This document shows positions 10,303-20,932 of a stretch of DNA of 64,000 bases, in pieces (positions within the stretch are counted from its first letter, which is position 1; every line of letters begins with the position of its first letter). The notes under the pieces are model-generated. The model was given only the letters and a program-made list of their open reading frames with translations. It had not been told where the DNA came from and searched no databases. The stretch lies in assembly GCF_029868385.1 (NCBI RefSeq), contig NZ_JARWNX010000062.1, forward strand, positions 124,001 to 188,000. Reading direction: 5' to 3'. Source of the stretch: Nocardia cyriacigeorgica (GTDB taxonomy: Bacteria > Actinomycetota > Actinomycetes > Mycobacteriales > Mycobacteriaceae). The translations under genes and the position numbers were made by a program.

Positions 10303-12797
10303 CCGCCACCGTGCGCACCGACACCAGCGGCGTGGTGCCCGCCGACCTGGTCAGCGTCACCATCGACGGTACCACCGTCAGCGTCCCCGCCGGGACCCTG
10401 CTCATCCGCGCCGCCGAACTGATCGGCATCCAGATCCCCCGCTTCTGTGATCATCCGCTGCTAGAGCCGGTCGGCGCATGCCGCCAATGCCTGGTCGAAG
10501 TGGACGGACAGCGTAAACCCGTCGCCTCGTGCACCATGGCCGTGGCCGATGGCATGGTCGCCCACACCCAGCTCAGTTCCCCCGCCGCCGAGAAGGCGCA
10601 GCGCGGGGTGATGGAACTGCTGCTGATCAACCATCCGCTGGACTGCCCGGTCTGCGATAAGGGCGGTGAATGCCCGCTCCAGAACCAGGCCATGTCCACC
10701 GGCTCGGCCGAATCCCGCTTCGACGGCGTGAAACGCACGTATCCCAAACCGATTCCGCTGTCGACGGCGGTCCTGCTGGACCGGGAGCGGTGTGTGCTGT
10801 GCGCGCGGTGCACCCGATTCTCCCAGCAGGTCGCCGGTGATCCGTTCATCGAACTGCTCGATCGCGGCGCCCTCCAGCAGGTGGGCACCGCACAGGCCGA
10901 ACCACTCGACTCCTATTTCTCCGGCAATACGGTGCAGATCTGTCCGGTCGGCGCGCTCACCGGAACCAGCTACCGGTTCCGGGCACGACCGTTCGACCTG
11001 GTGTCGAGCCCCACTGTGTGCGAGCACTGCGCCTCCGGCTGCGCCCAGCGCACCGACCACCGCCGCGGTAAGGTGCTGCGCCGCCTGGCCGGTGACGATC
11101 CGCAGGTCAACGAGGAATGGAACTGCGACAAGGGCCGGTGGGCCTTCGCCTACGCCACCGAACCCGACCGGATCACCACACCGCTGGTTCGTGGCGCCGA
11201 CGGTGCACTGGCACCGGCGTCGTGGTCGCAGGCGCTGGCCGTCGCCGCGCGGGGTCTGACCGCGGCGGGCGCGAACACCGGCGTGCTGGTGGGTGGCCGC
11301 GTCACCCTCGAGGACGCCTACGCCTACACGAAGTTCGCACGAATGGTGCTCGGTACCAATGACATCGACTTCCGTGCGCGCGTGCATTCGGTGGAGGAAG
11401 CCGATTTCCTGGCGGCGCGGATCGCCGGACAGGGCATGACCGTCGGGTACGACGATCTCGAATCCGCGCCGGTCGTGCTGCTGGCGGGTTTCGAGCCGGA
11501 GGAGGAGTCGCCGATCGTCTATCTGCGGCTGCGCAAAGCCGCTCGTAAGCGGGGGCTGCCGATCTATGCGCTGGCCGCGTACGCCTCGCGTGGCGTCGAG
11601 CGCATGTCGGCCACCCTGCTGCCCACCGTTCCCGGCGCCGAACCGCATTTCTTCGATGCGATCCGCACCGGCGGCACCGAATCGGGTGACACCACCGGTG
11701 CCAGTGTCGATTCCATCCGGCTCGTCGAACTCGGGCGACTGCTGCGGCAACCGGGCGCGGTCATCATGGTGGGCGAGCGGCTGGCCGCGATTCCCGGTGC
11801 GCTCTCGGCCGCGGTGCGGCTGGCCGACGACACCGGCGCCGCGCTGGCGTGGGTACCGCGCCGGGCGGGCGAACGCGGCGCCATCGAGGCGGGCGCGCTG
11901 CCCGGGTTGCTGCCCGGTGGGCGGCCGGTATGCGATCCGGAGGCCAGGCGTCAGGTGCGGCAGGTCTGGGGCGGGCCGGAACTTCCGGTCGCGGTGGGAC
12001 GCGATACCGCCGGAATGCTCGACGCGGCAGCCGAACTCGGCGCGCTCGTCGTCGGCGGGGTCGATCTCGCCGATCTGCCGGACCCGAAGGCGGCGCTGAC
12101 CGCGGTCCGGGCCGCTCCGTTCGTGGTCAGTATGGAGCTGCGCCACAGCGACGTCACCGAATGCGCCGATGTGGTGTTCCCGGTGGCCTCGTCCATGGAG
12201 AAGTCCGGCACCTTCCTCACCTGGGAGGGCAGGGCACGGGCGTTCGACGCCGCGCTCGGCGAATCGACGGTGCGCCGTACCGCGGCCCCGCTGTCGGATC
12301 AGCGGGTCCTGCACGCGCTCGCCGCGGAGATGCGGATACCACTCGGCCTGCCCGATACCGCCGCCGCGCGCGCCGAACTCACCGAACTCGGCGCCTGGGA
12401 CGGCGCGGCCACACCAGCACCGGCGCACCGACCGCATCCGGTCACCCGGCCCGGCGCCGGAACCGCGGTGCTGGCCGGATGGCGGATGCTGCTCGACGCC
12501 GGGCGCATGCAGGACGGCGAACCGAACCTCGCCGGTATCGCCCGCCCGCCGGTGGTGCGGCTCTCGGCGGCCACCGCGACCGAAATCGGCGCCGCCGACG
12601 GTGATCCGGTCACCGTGTCGACCGAGCACGGCGCGCTGACCCTGCCTCTGGTGATCACCGCGATGCCCGACCGGGTGGTGTGGGTGCCGCTGCACGCACC
12701 GGGCTGTTCGGTGCACACCGAATTGGCGACCCATGCAGGCGGCGTCGTCGGGCTACGACGCGCCGGCCAGAAGACGGAGGGCGAACGCCATGTATGA
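10299..12797 (+). CDS. nuoG: NADH-quinone oxidoreductase subunit G
   Basis: Largest peripheral subunit, 832 aa. The N-terminal 2Fe-2S domain is visible as [18 protein letters not shown], followed by cluster motifs [21 protein letters not shown] and CPVGAL, then the molybdopterin-oxidoreductase-like 4Fe-4S motif CEHCASGC. The remainder is a degenerate molybdopterin-type domain that binds no cofactor in complex I. ATG overlaps the nuoF stop; the last 8 nt overlap the start of nuoH. Confidence 0.96.
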   Translation: MTATVRTDTSGVVPADLVSVTIDGTTVSVPAGTLLIRAAELIGIQIPRFCDHPLLEPVGACRQCLVEVDGQRKPVASCTMAVADGMVAHTQLSSPAAEKAQRGVMELLLINHPLDCPVCDKGGECPLQNQAMSTGSAESRFDGVKRTYPKPIPLSTAVLLDRERCVLCARCTRFSQQVAGDPFIELLDRGALQQVGTAQAEPLDSYFSGNTVQICPVGALTGTSYRFRARPFDLVSSPTVCEHCASGCAQRTDHRRGKVLRRLAGDDPQVNEEWNCDKGRWAFAYATEPDRITTPLVRGADGALAPASWSQALAVAARGLTAAGANTGVLVGGRVTLEDAYAYTKFARMVLGTNDIDFRARVHSVEEADFLAARIAGQGMTVGYDDLESAPVVLLAGFEPEEESPIVYLRLRKAARKRGLPIYALAAYASRGVERMSATLLPTVPGAEPHFFDAIRTGGTESGDTTGASVDSIRLVELGRLLRQPGAVIMVGERLAAIPGALSAAVRLADDTGAALAWVPRRAGERGAIEAGALPGLLPGGRPVCDPEARRQVRQVWGGPELPVAVGRDTAGMLDAAAELGALVVGGVDLADLPDPKAALTAVRAAPFVVSMELRHSDVTECADVVFPVASSMEKSGTFLTWEGRARAFDAALGESTVRRTAAPLSDQRVLHALAAEMRIPLGLPDTAAARAELTELGAWDGAATPAPAHRPHPVTRPGAGTAVLAGWRMLLDAGRMQDGEPNLAGIARPPVVRLSAATATEIGAADGDPVTVSTEHGALTLPLVITAMPDRVVWVPLHAPGCSVHTELATHAGGVVGLRRAGQKTEGERHV

Positions 12798-14649
12798 GTT
12801 GTCCCAGCTGACGGTATACGCCCAGGCCGCCGAAGGTCCCGCAGGCTTCGGCACCGACCCGCTGTGGCTGGTTGTGGCGAAATCGGTGGCCATCTTCGTG
12901 TTCCTGCTGCTCACCCCGATGATCGCAGTGCTGGCCGAACGCAAGATCGTGGCACGCATGCAGATGCGCATCGGCCCCAACCGCACCGGCCCGTTCGGCA
13001 GTCTGCAATCCATCGCCGACGGCGTGAAGATGGCGCTGAAGGAAGACATCGTCCCCGCCATCGTCGACAAACCGATCTACATCCTGGCGCCGGTGCTCGC
13101 CGCGATTCCCGCGTTCATGGCCTTCGCGGTGATGCCGTTCGGACCCGAGGTGTCGATCCTGGGCCACCTCACCCCGTTGCAGTTGACCGATCTGCCCGTC
13201 GGGGTGCTCTACATCCTGGCCATCACCTCCATCGGCGTCTACGGCATCGTGCTCGCGGGTTGGGCGTCGGGATCGACGTATCCGCTGCTGGGCGGGCTGC
13301 GGTCGACCGCACAGGTGATCTCCTACGAGATCGCGATGGCCCTGTGTTTCGCCGCGGTGTTCCTGCTCGGCGGCACGATGGCCACCTCCGGCATCGTCTC
13401 CGCCCAGCAGGGCACCTGGTATGTCTTCCTGCTGCTGCCGTCGTTCCTGATCTACTGCGTGTCGATGGTCGGTGAGACCAACCGGGCGCCGTTCGATCTG
13501 CCGGAGGCAGAGGGTGAGCTGGTCGGCGGTTTCCACACCGAGTACTCCTCGCTGAAGTTCGCGATGTTCATGCTCGCCGAGTACATCAACATGGCGACGG
13601 TGTCGGCCCTGGCGACCACGTTGTTCCTCGGTGGCTGGGCGGCACCGTGGCCGTTGAACATGTGGGCGGGCGCTAATTCGGGGTGGTGGCCGCTGCTGTG
13701 GTTCACGCTCAAGGTGTGGACGTTCCTGTTCGTGTTCATCTGGCTGCGCGGCACGCTGCCCCGGTTGCGCTACGACCAGTTCATGAACCTCGGCTGGAAG
13801 CTGCTGATCCCGGCCTCGCTGCTGTGGGTGATGGTGGTCGCCACCGCGCGGGTGCTGGAACTCGAGGGCTATCACGTCCAGACCCCGATCCTCGTCGTCG
13901 GCGGACTGTTGGTGTGCGCGTTGATGATCGGGATGTTCCTGCGCGCAGGTCGCGCACCGGGTGCGCCGCCCCCCGCCGAGGAGCCCGCACCGACAGAACA
14001 AACTGGCAGATCCTCGAGCGGCACCGAGGTTTTCCTCGGATTCCCGGTCCCGCCGCTGCCAGAGCGACCGGCGCACACCGTGCCGGAGGGCGGTCTGTTC
14101 GAACCACTGGCCGGTTTCGCGGTCACCGCGGCCACCATGTTCAAAAAGCCGAACACCGAGTTCTATCCGGAGCAGAAGGTGCCCACCGCGGCCCGCTATC
14201 ACGGTCGTCATCAGCTCAACCGCTATGCGGACGGGTTGGAGAAATGCATCGGCTGCGAGTTGTGCGCCTGGTCGTGCCCGGCCGACGCCATCTACGTCGA
14301 AGGCGCCGACAACACCGACACCGAACGCTTCTCCCCCGGTGAACGGTACGGCCGGGTCTACCAGATCAACTATCTGCGCTGCATCGGCTGCGGACTCTGC
14401 ATCGAAGCCTGCCCCACGCGGGCGCTGACCATGACCAACGACTACGAACTCACCGACGACAACCGGGCCGATCTGATCTACGAGAAGGACCGGCTGCTCG
14501 CCCCGCTCGAGTCGGGGATGACCGCACCGCCACACGCGATGCAGCCCGGCAGCACCGACGCCGACTACTACCTCGGCGCCATCACCGGCACCGAATCCGG
14601 TCGCACCCCCGCGGCCGTGAGCACCGGCACGGAAGGCGGCGCGCGATGA
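12790..14649 (+). CDS. nuoHI: NuoH-NuoI fusion: complex I membrane subunit joined to the 2x[4Fe-4S] ferredoxin subunit
   Basis: One uninterrupted 619-aa frame. Residues about 1-385 are NuoH: eight or more hydrophobic helices with [17 protein letters not shown] and [19 protein letters not shown]. Residues about 437-619 are NuoI: cluster ligands Cys486, 489, 492, 496 ([12 protein letters not shown]) and Cys531, 534, 537, 541 ([12 protein letters not shown]). The linker (about 385-436) is rich in Pro, Gly and Ser and runs straight into the NuoI amphipathic helix ([17 protein letters not shown]). No stop lies between the parts. Possible internal starts (GTG at the HTVPEGG segment, ATG at MFKK) lack a Shine-Dalgarno. 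In E. coli and M. tuberculosis these are two genes. Start set by RBS-like GGAGGGCGAACGCC ahead of ATG 12790. Confidence 0.9.
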   Translation: MYELSQLTVYAQAAEGPAGFGTDPLWLVVAKSVAIFVFLLLTPMIAVLAERKIVARMQMRIGPNRTGPFGSLQSIADGVKMALKEDIVPAIVDKPIYILAPVLAAIPAFMAFAVMPFGPEVSILGHLTPLQLTDLPVGVLYILAITSIGVYGIVLAGWASGSTYPLLGGLRSTAQVISYEIAMALCFAAVFLLGGTMATSGIVSAQQGTWYVFLLLPSFLIYCVSMVGETNRAPFDLPEAEGELVGGFHTEYSSLKFAMFMLAEYINMATVSALATTLFLGGWAAPWPLNMWAGANSGWWPLLWFTLKVWTFLFVFIWLRGTLPRLRYDQFMNLGWKLLIPASLLWVMVVATARVLELEGYHVQTPILVVGGLLVCALMIGMFLRAGRAPGAPPPAEEPAPTEQTGRSSSGTEVFLGFPVPPLPERPAHTVPEGGLFEPLAGFAVTAATMFKKPNTEFYPEQKVPTAARYHGRHQLNRYADGLEKCIGCELCAWSCPADAIYVEGADNTDTERFSPGERYGRVYQINYLRCIGCGLCIEACPTRALTMTNDYELTDDNRADLIYEKDRLLAPLESGMTAPPHAMQPGSTDADYYLGAITGTESGRTPAAVSTGTEGGAR

Positions 14650-15512
14650 CCGTCACGACACACCTGGCCGCGGCGGCGCTGGCCGCCGAACCCGCGACGA
14701 CGACCGGTACCGGCGAAGCGGTGCAGTTCTGGATCCTCGCGCCCCTGGCGGTGATCGGGGCGCTCGGTATGGTCTTCGCCGCCAAGGCCGTACATTCGGC
14801 GATCTGCCTGGCCGCCACCATGATCGCGCTCGCGGTGTTCTACATCGCCCAGGACGCGCTGTTCCTCGGTGTCGTCCAGATCGTGGTCTACACCGGCGCG
14901 GTGATGATGCTGTTCCTGTTCGTGCTGATGCTCGTCGGCGTGGACTCGCCCGAATCGTTGCGGGAGACGCTGCGTGGGCAGCGCATCGCCGCGGCCGCGG
15001 TCGGCATCGGCTTCGGTCTGCTGTTCATCACCGGTATCTCGCACGGTATCCGCACCTCCGACCTCACCTTCCCGGCCACCGGATTCCCCGGCCGCGACGT
15101 CATCGGTGAGCTGGCCGAACTGATCTTCATCCGCTACGTGTGGGCCTTCGAGCTGACCGGGGCGCTGCTCATCGCCGCCACCATCGGCGCCATGGTGCTG
15201 GCGCATCGGGAGAAGTTCGGACCGCAACTCGGGCAGCGGGAGATGTCGCGACGCCGGTTCCGCGATCCCGACCATGCCAGGCCGACACCGCTACCCACGC
15301 CCGGTGTGTATGCCAGGCACAACGCGGTCGACGTCCCGGCCAGGCTGCCGGACGGATCGTTCGAGGAGTTGTCGGTCTCGACCATCCTGCGCCACCGCCG
15401 CACCCGGGCACTGACCGAAGCCGCGGTGATCTCTGTCGGCACCACACCGGCCGAGTCCACCGAACGCGATGGCGGCGAATCCCGCACCTCCGACGAGAAA
15501 GGGAGCCGGTGA
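14646..15512 (+). CDS. nuoJ: NADH-quinone oxidoreductase subunit J
   Basis: ND6-type membrane subunit, 288 aa, with five hydrophobic segments in the first 190 residues, including [20 protein letters not shown]. The hydrophilic C-terminal 100 residues are an actinobacterial extension; E. coli NuoJ is about 184 aa. ATG overlaps the nuoHI stop (ATGA), and the end overlaps the GTG of nuoK. Confidence 0.93.
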   Translation: MTVTTHLAAAALAAEPATTTGTGEAVQFWILAPLAVIGALGMVFAAKAVHSAICLAATMIALAVFYIAQDALFLGVVQIVVYTGAVMMLFLFVLMLVGVDSPESLRETLRGQRIAAAAVGIGFGLLFITGISHGIRTSDLTFPATGFPGRDVIGELAELIFIRYVWAFELTGALLIAATIGAMVLAHREKFGPQLGQREMSRRRFRDPDHARPTPLPTPGVYARHNAVDVPARLPDGSFEELSVSTILRHRRTRALTEAAVISVGTTPAESTERDGGESRTSDEKGSR

Positions 15513-15808
15513 ACCCCGAGAACTACCTGTTCCTGTCCGCGCTGCTGTTCACCATCGGCGCCGCCGGTGTGCTGCTGCGCCGCAATGCCATCGTGGTGTT
15601 CATGTGCATCGAACTGATGCTCAACGCGGTCAATCTGGCGTTCGTCACCTTCGCCCGAATGCATGCGAACCTCGACGGCCAGGTCTTCGCCTTCTTCACC
15701 ATGGTGGTCGCCGCCGCCGAAGTGGTGGTCGGCCTGGCGATCATCATGACCATCTTCCGCGCCCGCCGTTCGACCTCGGTCGACGACGCCAACCTGCTGC
15801 GGTTCTGA
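15509..15808 (+). CDS. nuoK: NADH-quinone oxidoreductase subunit K
   Basis: Smallest membrane subunit, 99 aa, three helices (ND4L family). The conserved membrane glutamates are present in [13 protein letters not shown] and [12 protein letters not shown]. The GTG at 15509 overlaps the nuoJ stop (GTGA) and follows AAAGGGAGCCG. The frame remains open well upstream, but the family length fixes the start here. Confidence 0.95.
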   Translation: MNPENYLFLSALLFTIGAAGVLLRRNAIVVFMCIELMLNAVNLAFVTFARMHANLDGQVFAFFTMVVAAAEVVVGLAIIMTIFRARRSTSVDDANLLRF

Positions 15809-15809
15809 T

Positions 15810-17696
15810 ATGGACACCGCGATGCTGTGGCTGCTGCCCGCCCTGCCCCTGGTCGGCGCCGTCACCCTGCTGCTCACGGGACGCCGCGCCGACGGCTGGG
15901 GTCATCTGCTCGGCTGTCTGACCGCGCTGGCCTCGTTCGCGGTCGCGATCGTCGCGTTCACCCAGATGCTCGGACGCGAGGGCGCCGCCCGCGCCATCGA
16001 ACTCGAGCTGTTCCAGTGGGTTCCGGTCACCGGGTTGAACGTGGAGTTCGGGCTCCAGCTCGACCAGTTGTCGATGTGCTTCGCGCTGCTGATCACCGGT
16101 GTCGGCTCGCTGATCCACATCTATTCGGTCGGCTATATGAGCCACGACCCCGCGCGCAGGCGCTTCTTCGCCTACCTCAATCTGTTCCTGGCCGCCATGC
16201 TCGTGCTGGTGCTGGCGAACAACTTCCTCGTGCTCTACCTCGGCTGGGAGGGTGTCGGTCTGGCGTCCTATCTGCTGATCGGGTTCTGGTATGGGAAGCC
16301 GTCGGCGGCGACGGCGGCCAAGAAGGCGTTCGTGGTCAACCGCGTCGGCGATATGGGTTTGGCGCTGGCGATGTTCGTCATGTTCGCCACCTTCGGTTCG
16401 ATCGGGTTCACCGAGGTCTTCGGGGCCGCACCGGTCGCGAGCGAGGGCACACTCACCGCGATCGGACTGCTGTTGCTGCTGGCCGCCTGCGGTAAGTCCG
16501 CGCAGGTGCCGCTGCAATCCTGGCTCGGTGACGCGATGGAGGGCCCCACGCCGGTGTCGGCGCTCATCCACGCGGCCACCATGGTCACCGCCGGGGTGTA
16601 CCTGATCGCTCGCGCCAACCCGGTCTTCGATCTCGCACCGAACGCGCAGCTGGCGGTGGTGCTCGTCGGTGCGGTGACGCTGCTGTTCGGCGCGATCATC
16701 GGCTGCGCCAAGGACGACATCAAAAAGGCGCTCGCCGCGTCGACCATGAGCCAGATCGGCTATATGGTGCTCGCCGTCGGACTGGGCCCGGCGGGCTATG
16801 CGGTGGCCATCATGCATCTGCTCACGCACGGCTTCTTCAAGGCCGGACTGTTCCTCGGCGCGGGTTCGGTCATGCACGCCATGGACGACGAGACCGATAT
16901 GCGCCGCTACGGTGGCCTGCGCACCCTGCTGCCGATCACCTATGTGACCTTCGGGCTCGGCTATCTCGCCATCATCGGGGTGCCGCCGTTCGCCGGATTC
17001 TTCTCCAAGGACCGCATCATCGAAGCCGCCTTCGCCGAAGGTGGCACCGCGGGACTGGCTCTCGGCGCGGTCACACTGCTCGGTGCGGGGCTCACCGCCT
17101 TCTACATGACGCGGGTCATGTTGATGACGTTCTTCGGTGAACGCCGCTGGAAGCCCGATACCCACCCGCACGAAGCGCCCGCGGTGATGACCGGACCGAT
17201 GATCCTGCTGGCGGTCGGCTCGGTGGCTTCCGGTGCGCTGCTGGTGTGGGGTTCGGCGCTCCAGAACTGGCTCGAACCGGTGGTCGGCTCCCATCACGGC
17301 GAGCCCGCGCTGCCGGTCCCGGTGATCACGACGTCGGCCTTGCTCGTGGTCGCCGCCGGTGTGGGCCTCGCGTATCGGCAGTACGCGCGGCGACCGATCC
17401 CGGAGACCGCGCCGCAGCAGGTGTCCGCACTCACCGTCGCCGCGCGCAAGGACCTCTACGGTGACGCCGTCAACGAGGCCGGGCTCATGCGCCCCGGTCA
17501 GCATCTGACCCGCTCGCTGGTCTTCGTCGACAACCGCGGCATCGACGGACTGGTCAACAGCACCGCCGCGATCATCGGCGGCCTGTCCGCCCGGATCCGG
17601 CGGGTACAAACCGGTTTCGTGCGTTCCTACGCCCTGTCCATGTTCACCGGCGCGGCCCTGGTGGCCGCTGCCCTGCTGGCGGTGAGGATCTGGTGA
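15810..17696 (+). CDS. nuoL: NADH-quinone oxidoreductase subunit L
   Basis: ND5-type proton-pumping subunit, 628 aa, about 16 hydrophobic helices. Landmarks: [37 protein letters not shown] with [12 protein letters not shown], and [19 protein letters not shown]. The C-terminal helices that brace the membrane arm are included. ATG lies 1 nt after the nuoK stop; the end overlaps nuoM (GTGA). Confidence 0.97.
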   Translation: MDTAMLWLLPALPLVGAVTLLLTGRRADGWGHLLGCLTALASFAVAIVAFTQMLGREGAARAIELELFQWVPVTGLNVEFGLQLDQLSMCFALLITGVGSLIHIYSVGYMSHDPARRRFFAYLNLFLAAMLVLVLANNFLVLYLGWEGVGLASYLLIGFWYGKPSAATAAKKAFVVNRVGDMGLALAMFVMFATFGSIGFTEVFGAAPVASEGTLTAIGLLLLLAACGKSAQVPLQSWLGDAMEGPTPVSALIHAATMVTAGVYLIARANPVFDLAPNAQLAVVLVGAVTLLFGAIIGCAKDDIKKALAASTMSQIGYMVLAVGLGPAGYAVAIMHLLTHGFFKAGLFLGAGSVMHAMDDETDMRRYGGLRTLLPITYVTFGLGYLAIIGVPPFAGFFSKDRIIEAAFAEGGTAGLALGAVTLLGAGLTAFYMTRVMLMTFFGERRWKPDTHPHEAPAVMTGPMILLAVGSVASGALLVWGSALQNWLEPVVGSHHGEPALPVPVITTSALLVVAAGVGLAYRQYARRPIPETAPQQVSALTVAARKDLYGDAVNEAGLMRPGQHLTRSLVFVDNRGIDGLVNSTAAIIGGLSARIRRVQTGFVRSYALSMFTGAALVAAALLAVRIW

Positions 17697-19315
17697 GTGA
17701 CTTTCCCTGGTTGACCACGCTGTGGCTGTTGCCCGTCGCGGGCGCGGTGCTCGTGCTGCTGCTACCCGCCACACGGCGGGTGCTGGCCCGCTGGGTCGCG
17801 CTCGGCTTCTCGGTGGCGGTGCTCGCGGTGGCGGTCCTGCTGGCAACCCGCTTCGAACCCGGCGGTGAACAGTTCCAGTTCGTCGAATCACACAGCTGGA
17901 TACCGACTTTCGGCGCCGGCTACACCCTCGGCGTCGACGGTATCGCGCTGGTGCTCGTCCTGCTCACCACCGCATTGGTGCCGCTGCTCATCGTGGCGGG
18001 CTGGCACGATGAGCGCGAGGTCGGCAGCGGGCGGCGCGTCGCCCACACCTATGTGGCGCTCACCCTGCTCGTCGAAGCCATGGTGCTGATGTCGTTCCTG
18101 GCGCTCGACATCCTGCTGTTCTACGTGTTCTTCGAGGCCATGCTCATCCCGATGTATTTCCTCATCGGTGGTTTCGGGCCGCGCACCGACGATGCCGCGG
18201 TGCGGGTGCGCCGCGCGCGGGCCGCGGTGAAGTTCCTGCTGTACAACCTGCTCGGCGGGCTGGTCATGCTGGCGGCGGTGATCGGGCTGTACGTGCTCAC
18301 CGTCCAGCAGGGCCTCGGCGACGGGACGGCCGGAACCTTCGATTTCCGCACCGTGGTCGCGGCGGCGAATACGGGTGGACTCGGCGCCGATCCGGCCCTG
18401 CTCAACGCTCTGTTCCTCGGGTTCATGTTCGCGTTCGCGGTGAAGGCGCCGCTGTGGCCGCTGCACACCTGGCTGCCCGATGCGGCGGTGGCGGCGACAC
18501 CGTCGAGTGCGGTGTTGATGATGGCGGTGGTCGACAAGGTCGGCACCTTCGGCATGTTGCGCTACGGTCTGCTGCTGTTCCCGGACGCCACGCAGACCTA
18601 CGCGCCGTTGCTCGTCACGCTCGCGGTGATCGCGATCATCTACGGCGCCCTGGTCGCCATCGGGCAGACCGATGTGATGCGACTGATCGCCTATACCTCG
18701 ATCTCGCATTTCGGGTTCATCATCCTCGGCATCTTCGCGCTGACCAGTCAGGCGCAGACCGGCGCCACGCTGTACATGGTCAATCACGGCATCTCCACCG
18801 CCACGCTGTTCCTGATCGCCGGATTCCTGGTCTCGCGCCGCGGCACCAGGATGATCGCCGATTACGGTGGGGTGCAGAAGGTCGCGCCGGTGCTGGCCGG
18901 CACCTTCCTCATCGCGGGCCTTGCGACCCTGTCGCTACCGGGTCTGGCGCCGTTCGTGAGTGAATTCCTGGTCCTGGTCGGCACTTTCAGCCGCTATCAG
19001 GTCGCGGCGATCATCGCGACCGGAGCCCTGGTCCTCGCGGCGATCTACGTGCTGTGGATGTACCAGCGGATGATGACGGGCCCGGTGACCGAGGGCAATG
19101 AGCGGATCCGTGATCTGGTGCCGCGAGAACTCGCGGTGGTGGTGCCATTGATCGCCGCGCTGATCGTCCTCGGGGTCTATCCGAAGCCGATCACCGACCT
19201 CATCGACCCCGCCGTCCATCAGACCCTCACCACGGTCGGCATCACCGACCCCGAACCGTCGGCCCCGGCGCATACCGAGGCAGGCACCGCGACCACCGGA
19301 GGTGCGCACCCATGA
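17693..19315 (+). CDS. nuoM: NADH-quinone oxidoreductase subunit M
   Basis: ND4-type antiporter-like subunit, 540 aa. Landmarks: [33 protein letters not shown] and [21 protein letters not shown] start at 17693 overlaps the nuoL stop; the end overlaps the nuoN ATG. The His/Pro-rich last 25 residues are poorly conserved. Confidence 0.97.
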   Translation: MSDFPWLTTLWLLPVAGAVLVLLLPATRRVLARWVALGFSVAVLAVAVLLATRFEPGGEQFQFVESHSWIPTFGAGYTLGVDGIALVLVLLTTALVPLLIVAGWHDEREVGSGRRVAHTYVALTLLVEAMVLMSFLALDILLFYVFFEAMLIPMYFLIGGFGPRTDDAAVRVRRARAAVKFLLYNLLGGLVMLAAVIGLYVLTVQQGLGDGTAGTFDFRTVVAAANTGGLGADPALLNALFLGFMFAFAVKAPLWPLHTWLPDAAVAATPSSAVLMMAVVDKVGTFGMLRYGLLLFPDATQTYAPLLVTLAVIAIIYGALVAIGQTDVMRLIAYTSISHFGFIILGIFALTSQAQTGATLYMVNHGISTATLFLIAGFLVSRRGTRMIADYGGVQKVAPVLAGTFLIAGLATLSLPGLAPFVSEFLVLVGTFSRYQVAAIIATGALVLAAIYVLWMYQRMMTGPVTEGNERIRDLVPRELAVVVPLIAALIVLGVYPKPITDLIDPAVHQTLTTVGITDPEPSAPAHTEAGTATTGGAHP

Positions 19316-20928
19316 GCGGTGACCTCGACGTCGGGACCGTCCTCGCGGCGACGGTGCCCGCACCGAGTATCGAATACGGCAAGCTCTCGCCGATGCTGAT
19401 CGTGTTCGGCGCGGCCGTGATCGGTGTACTGGTGGAGGCCTTCGTGCCGCACCGGTACCGCTATCTCACGCAACTGACGCTCGGCCTGGCCGCCTTGCTG
19501 GCCGCGCTGGTGGCGGTGATCGCGCTGGCGGGCACGCAGACGACAGTGGCGGTCGGCGCCGTCGCCGTGGACGGAGTGACGCTGTTCCTCCAGGGCACGC
19601 TGCTGGTGGTGTCGATGCTCGGCCTGCTGTTCATCGGCCAGCGCACCGCCGCGCCGCGCTCCGGCCCCGGCACCTGGGCCCGTGCCGCGGCCCGACCGAA
19701 GATCGAACTCGACGCGTTCACCCCGCAGGCCTCCGCGGTGCCGGGCAGCGCTGCCGAAAGGGCCGCGGCCGCATCAGGTGTGGTGGCGACCGAGGTCTTC
19801 CCGCTGACCATGCTCGCGGTGGGTGGGCTGCTGCTGTTCCCGGCGTCGAACGATCTGCTGACGATGTTCATCGCGCTCGAGGTGTTGTCGCTGCCGCTGT
19901 ACCTGCTGTGTGGGCTGGCCCGGCGCAAACGGCTGCTCTCCCAGGAAGCCGCGCTGAAGTACTTCCTGCTCGGTGCGTTCTCCTCGGCGTTCTTCCTGTA
20001 CGGCGTCGCCCTCCTGTACGGCGCGACCGGCACCGTCCGACTCGGCGCCCTCGCGGATTCGCTGGCCGCCGACACCGGTGACGACACCCTCGCATTGCTC
20101 GGTGTGGCGATGCTGGCGGTCGGGTTGTTGTTCAAGATCGGCGCGGTGCCGTTCCAGTCCTGGGTTCCCGATGTGTACCAGGGCGCGCCGACGCCGGTGA
20201 CGGCGTTCATGGCCGCGGCCACCAAGATCGCCGCGGTCGGCGCGCTGCTGCGGGTGCTGCACGTCGGAGTGCCGGGACTGGCCCAGGATTGGCGGCCGGT
20301 GCTCGGTGCGGTGGCCGTGGCGACCATGGTGGTCGGCGCGGTCATGGCCATCACCCAGACCGATGTCAAACGGATGCTGGCCTATTCCTCGGTCGCTCAC
20401 GCGGGTTTCCTGCTGACCGCTCTGGTGGCGGCCAACGAGGCCGGGGTGTCGGCGGTGCTGTTCTATCTGCTCACCTACGGTCTGAGCACGCTCGGCGCGT
20501 TCGCCCTGGTGAGTCTGGTGCGCGAACCCTCCGGCGACGAAGCCACCTCCTTGGATCGCTGGGCGGGCCTGGGGCGCCGATCACCTTGGCTCGCTTCGGT
20601 GTTCGCGCTGCTGCTGCTCTCCTTCGCGGGTCTGCCGTTAACGAGCGGATTCGTCGCCAAGTTCGCCGTCTTCCAGGCGGCAGCCGAGGGCGACGCCGCC
20701 TATCTGGTGATCGTCGGTGTGCTCGCCAGCGCCGTGGCCGCCTTCTTCTACGTCCGGGTGATCGTGCTGATGTTCTTCACCGACCCACCCGCCGATCCGC
20801 CGGTGGTGACGGCGCCGGTGCCGACGAATGCACTGATCGTCGTCACCGCCGCCGTCACGCTCGTCCTCGGTCTCATGCCCCAGCCGGTGCTCGATCTCGC
20901 CGAGCGCGCGGCGAACTTCGCCCGGTAG
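19312..20928 (+). CDS. nuoN: NADH-quinone oxidoreductase subunit N
   Basis: ND2-type antiporter-like subunit and last gene of the operon, 538 aa. Landmarks: LLFKIGAVPFQSWVPDVYQG, TPVTAFMAAATKIAA and ITQTDVKRMLAYSSVAHAGF. An Ala-rich hydrophilic insert (about residues 118-155) separates early helices and makes it longer than E. coli NuoN (485 aa). The stop is 4 bp from the end of the convergent ABC-F gene; no separate terminator fits. Confidence 0.96.
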   Translation: MSGDLDVGTVLAATVPAPSIEYGKLSPMLIVFGAAVIGVLVEAFVPHRYRYLTQLTLGLAALLAALVAVIALAGTQTTVAVGAVAVDGVTLFLQGTLLVVSMLGLLFIGQRTAAPRSGPGTWARAAARPKIELDAFTPQASAVPGSAAERAAAASGVVATEVFPLTMLAVGGLLLFPASNDLLTMFIALEVLSLPLYLLCGLARRKRLLSQEAALKYFLLGAFSSAFFLYGVALLYGATGTVRLGALADSLAADTGDDTLALLGVAMLAVGLLFKIGAVPFQSWVPDVYQGAPTPVTAFMAAATKIAAVGALLRVLHVGVPGLAQDWRPVLGAVAVATMVVGAVMAITQTDVKRMLAYSSVAHAGFLLTALVAANEAGVSAVLFYLLTYGLSTLGAFALVSLVREPSGDEATSLDRWAGLGRRSPWLASVFALLLLSFAGLPLTSGFVAKFAVFQAAAEGDAAYLVIVGVLASAVAAFFYVRVIVLMFFTDPPADPPVVTAPVPTNALIVVTAAVTLVLGLMPQPVLDLAERAANFAR

Positions 20929-20932
20929 CGGG

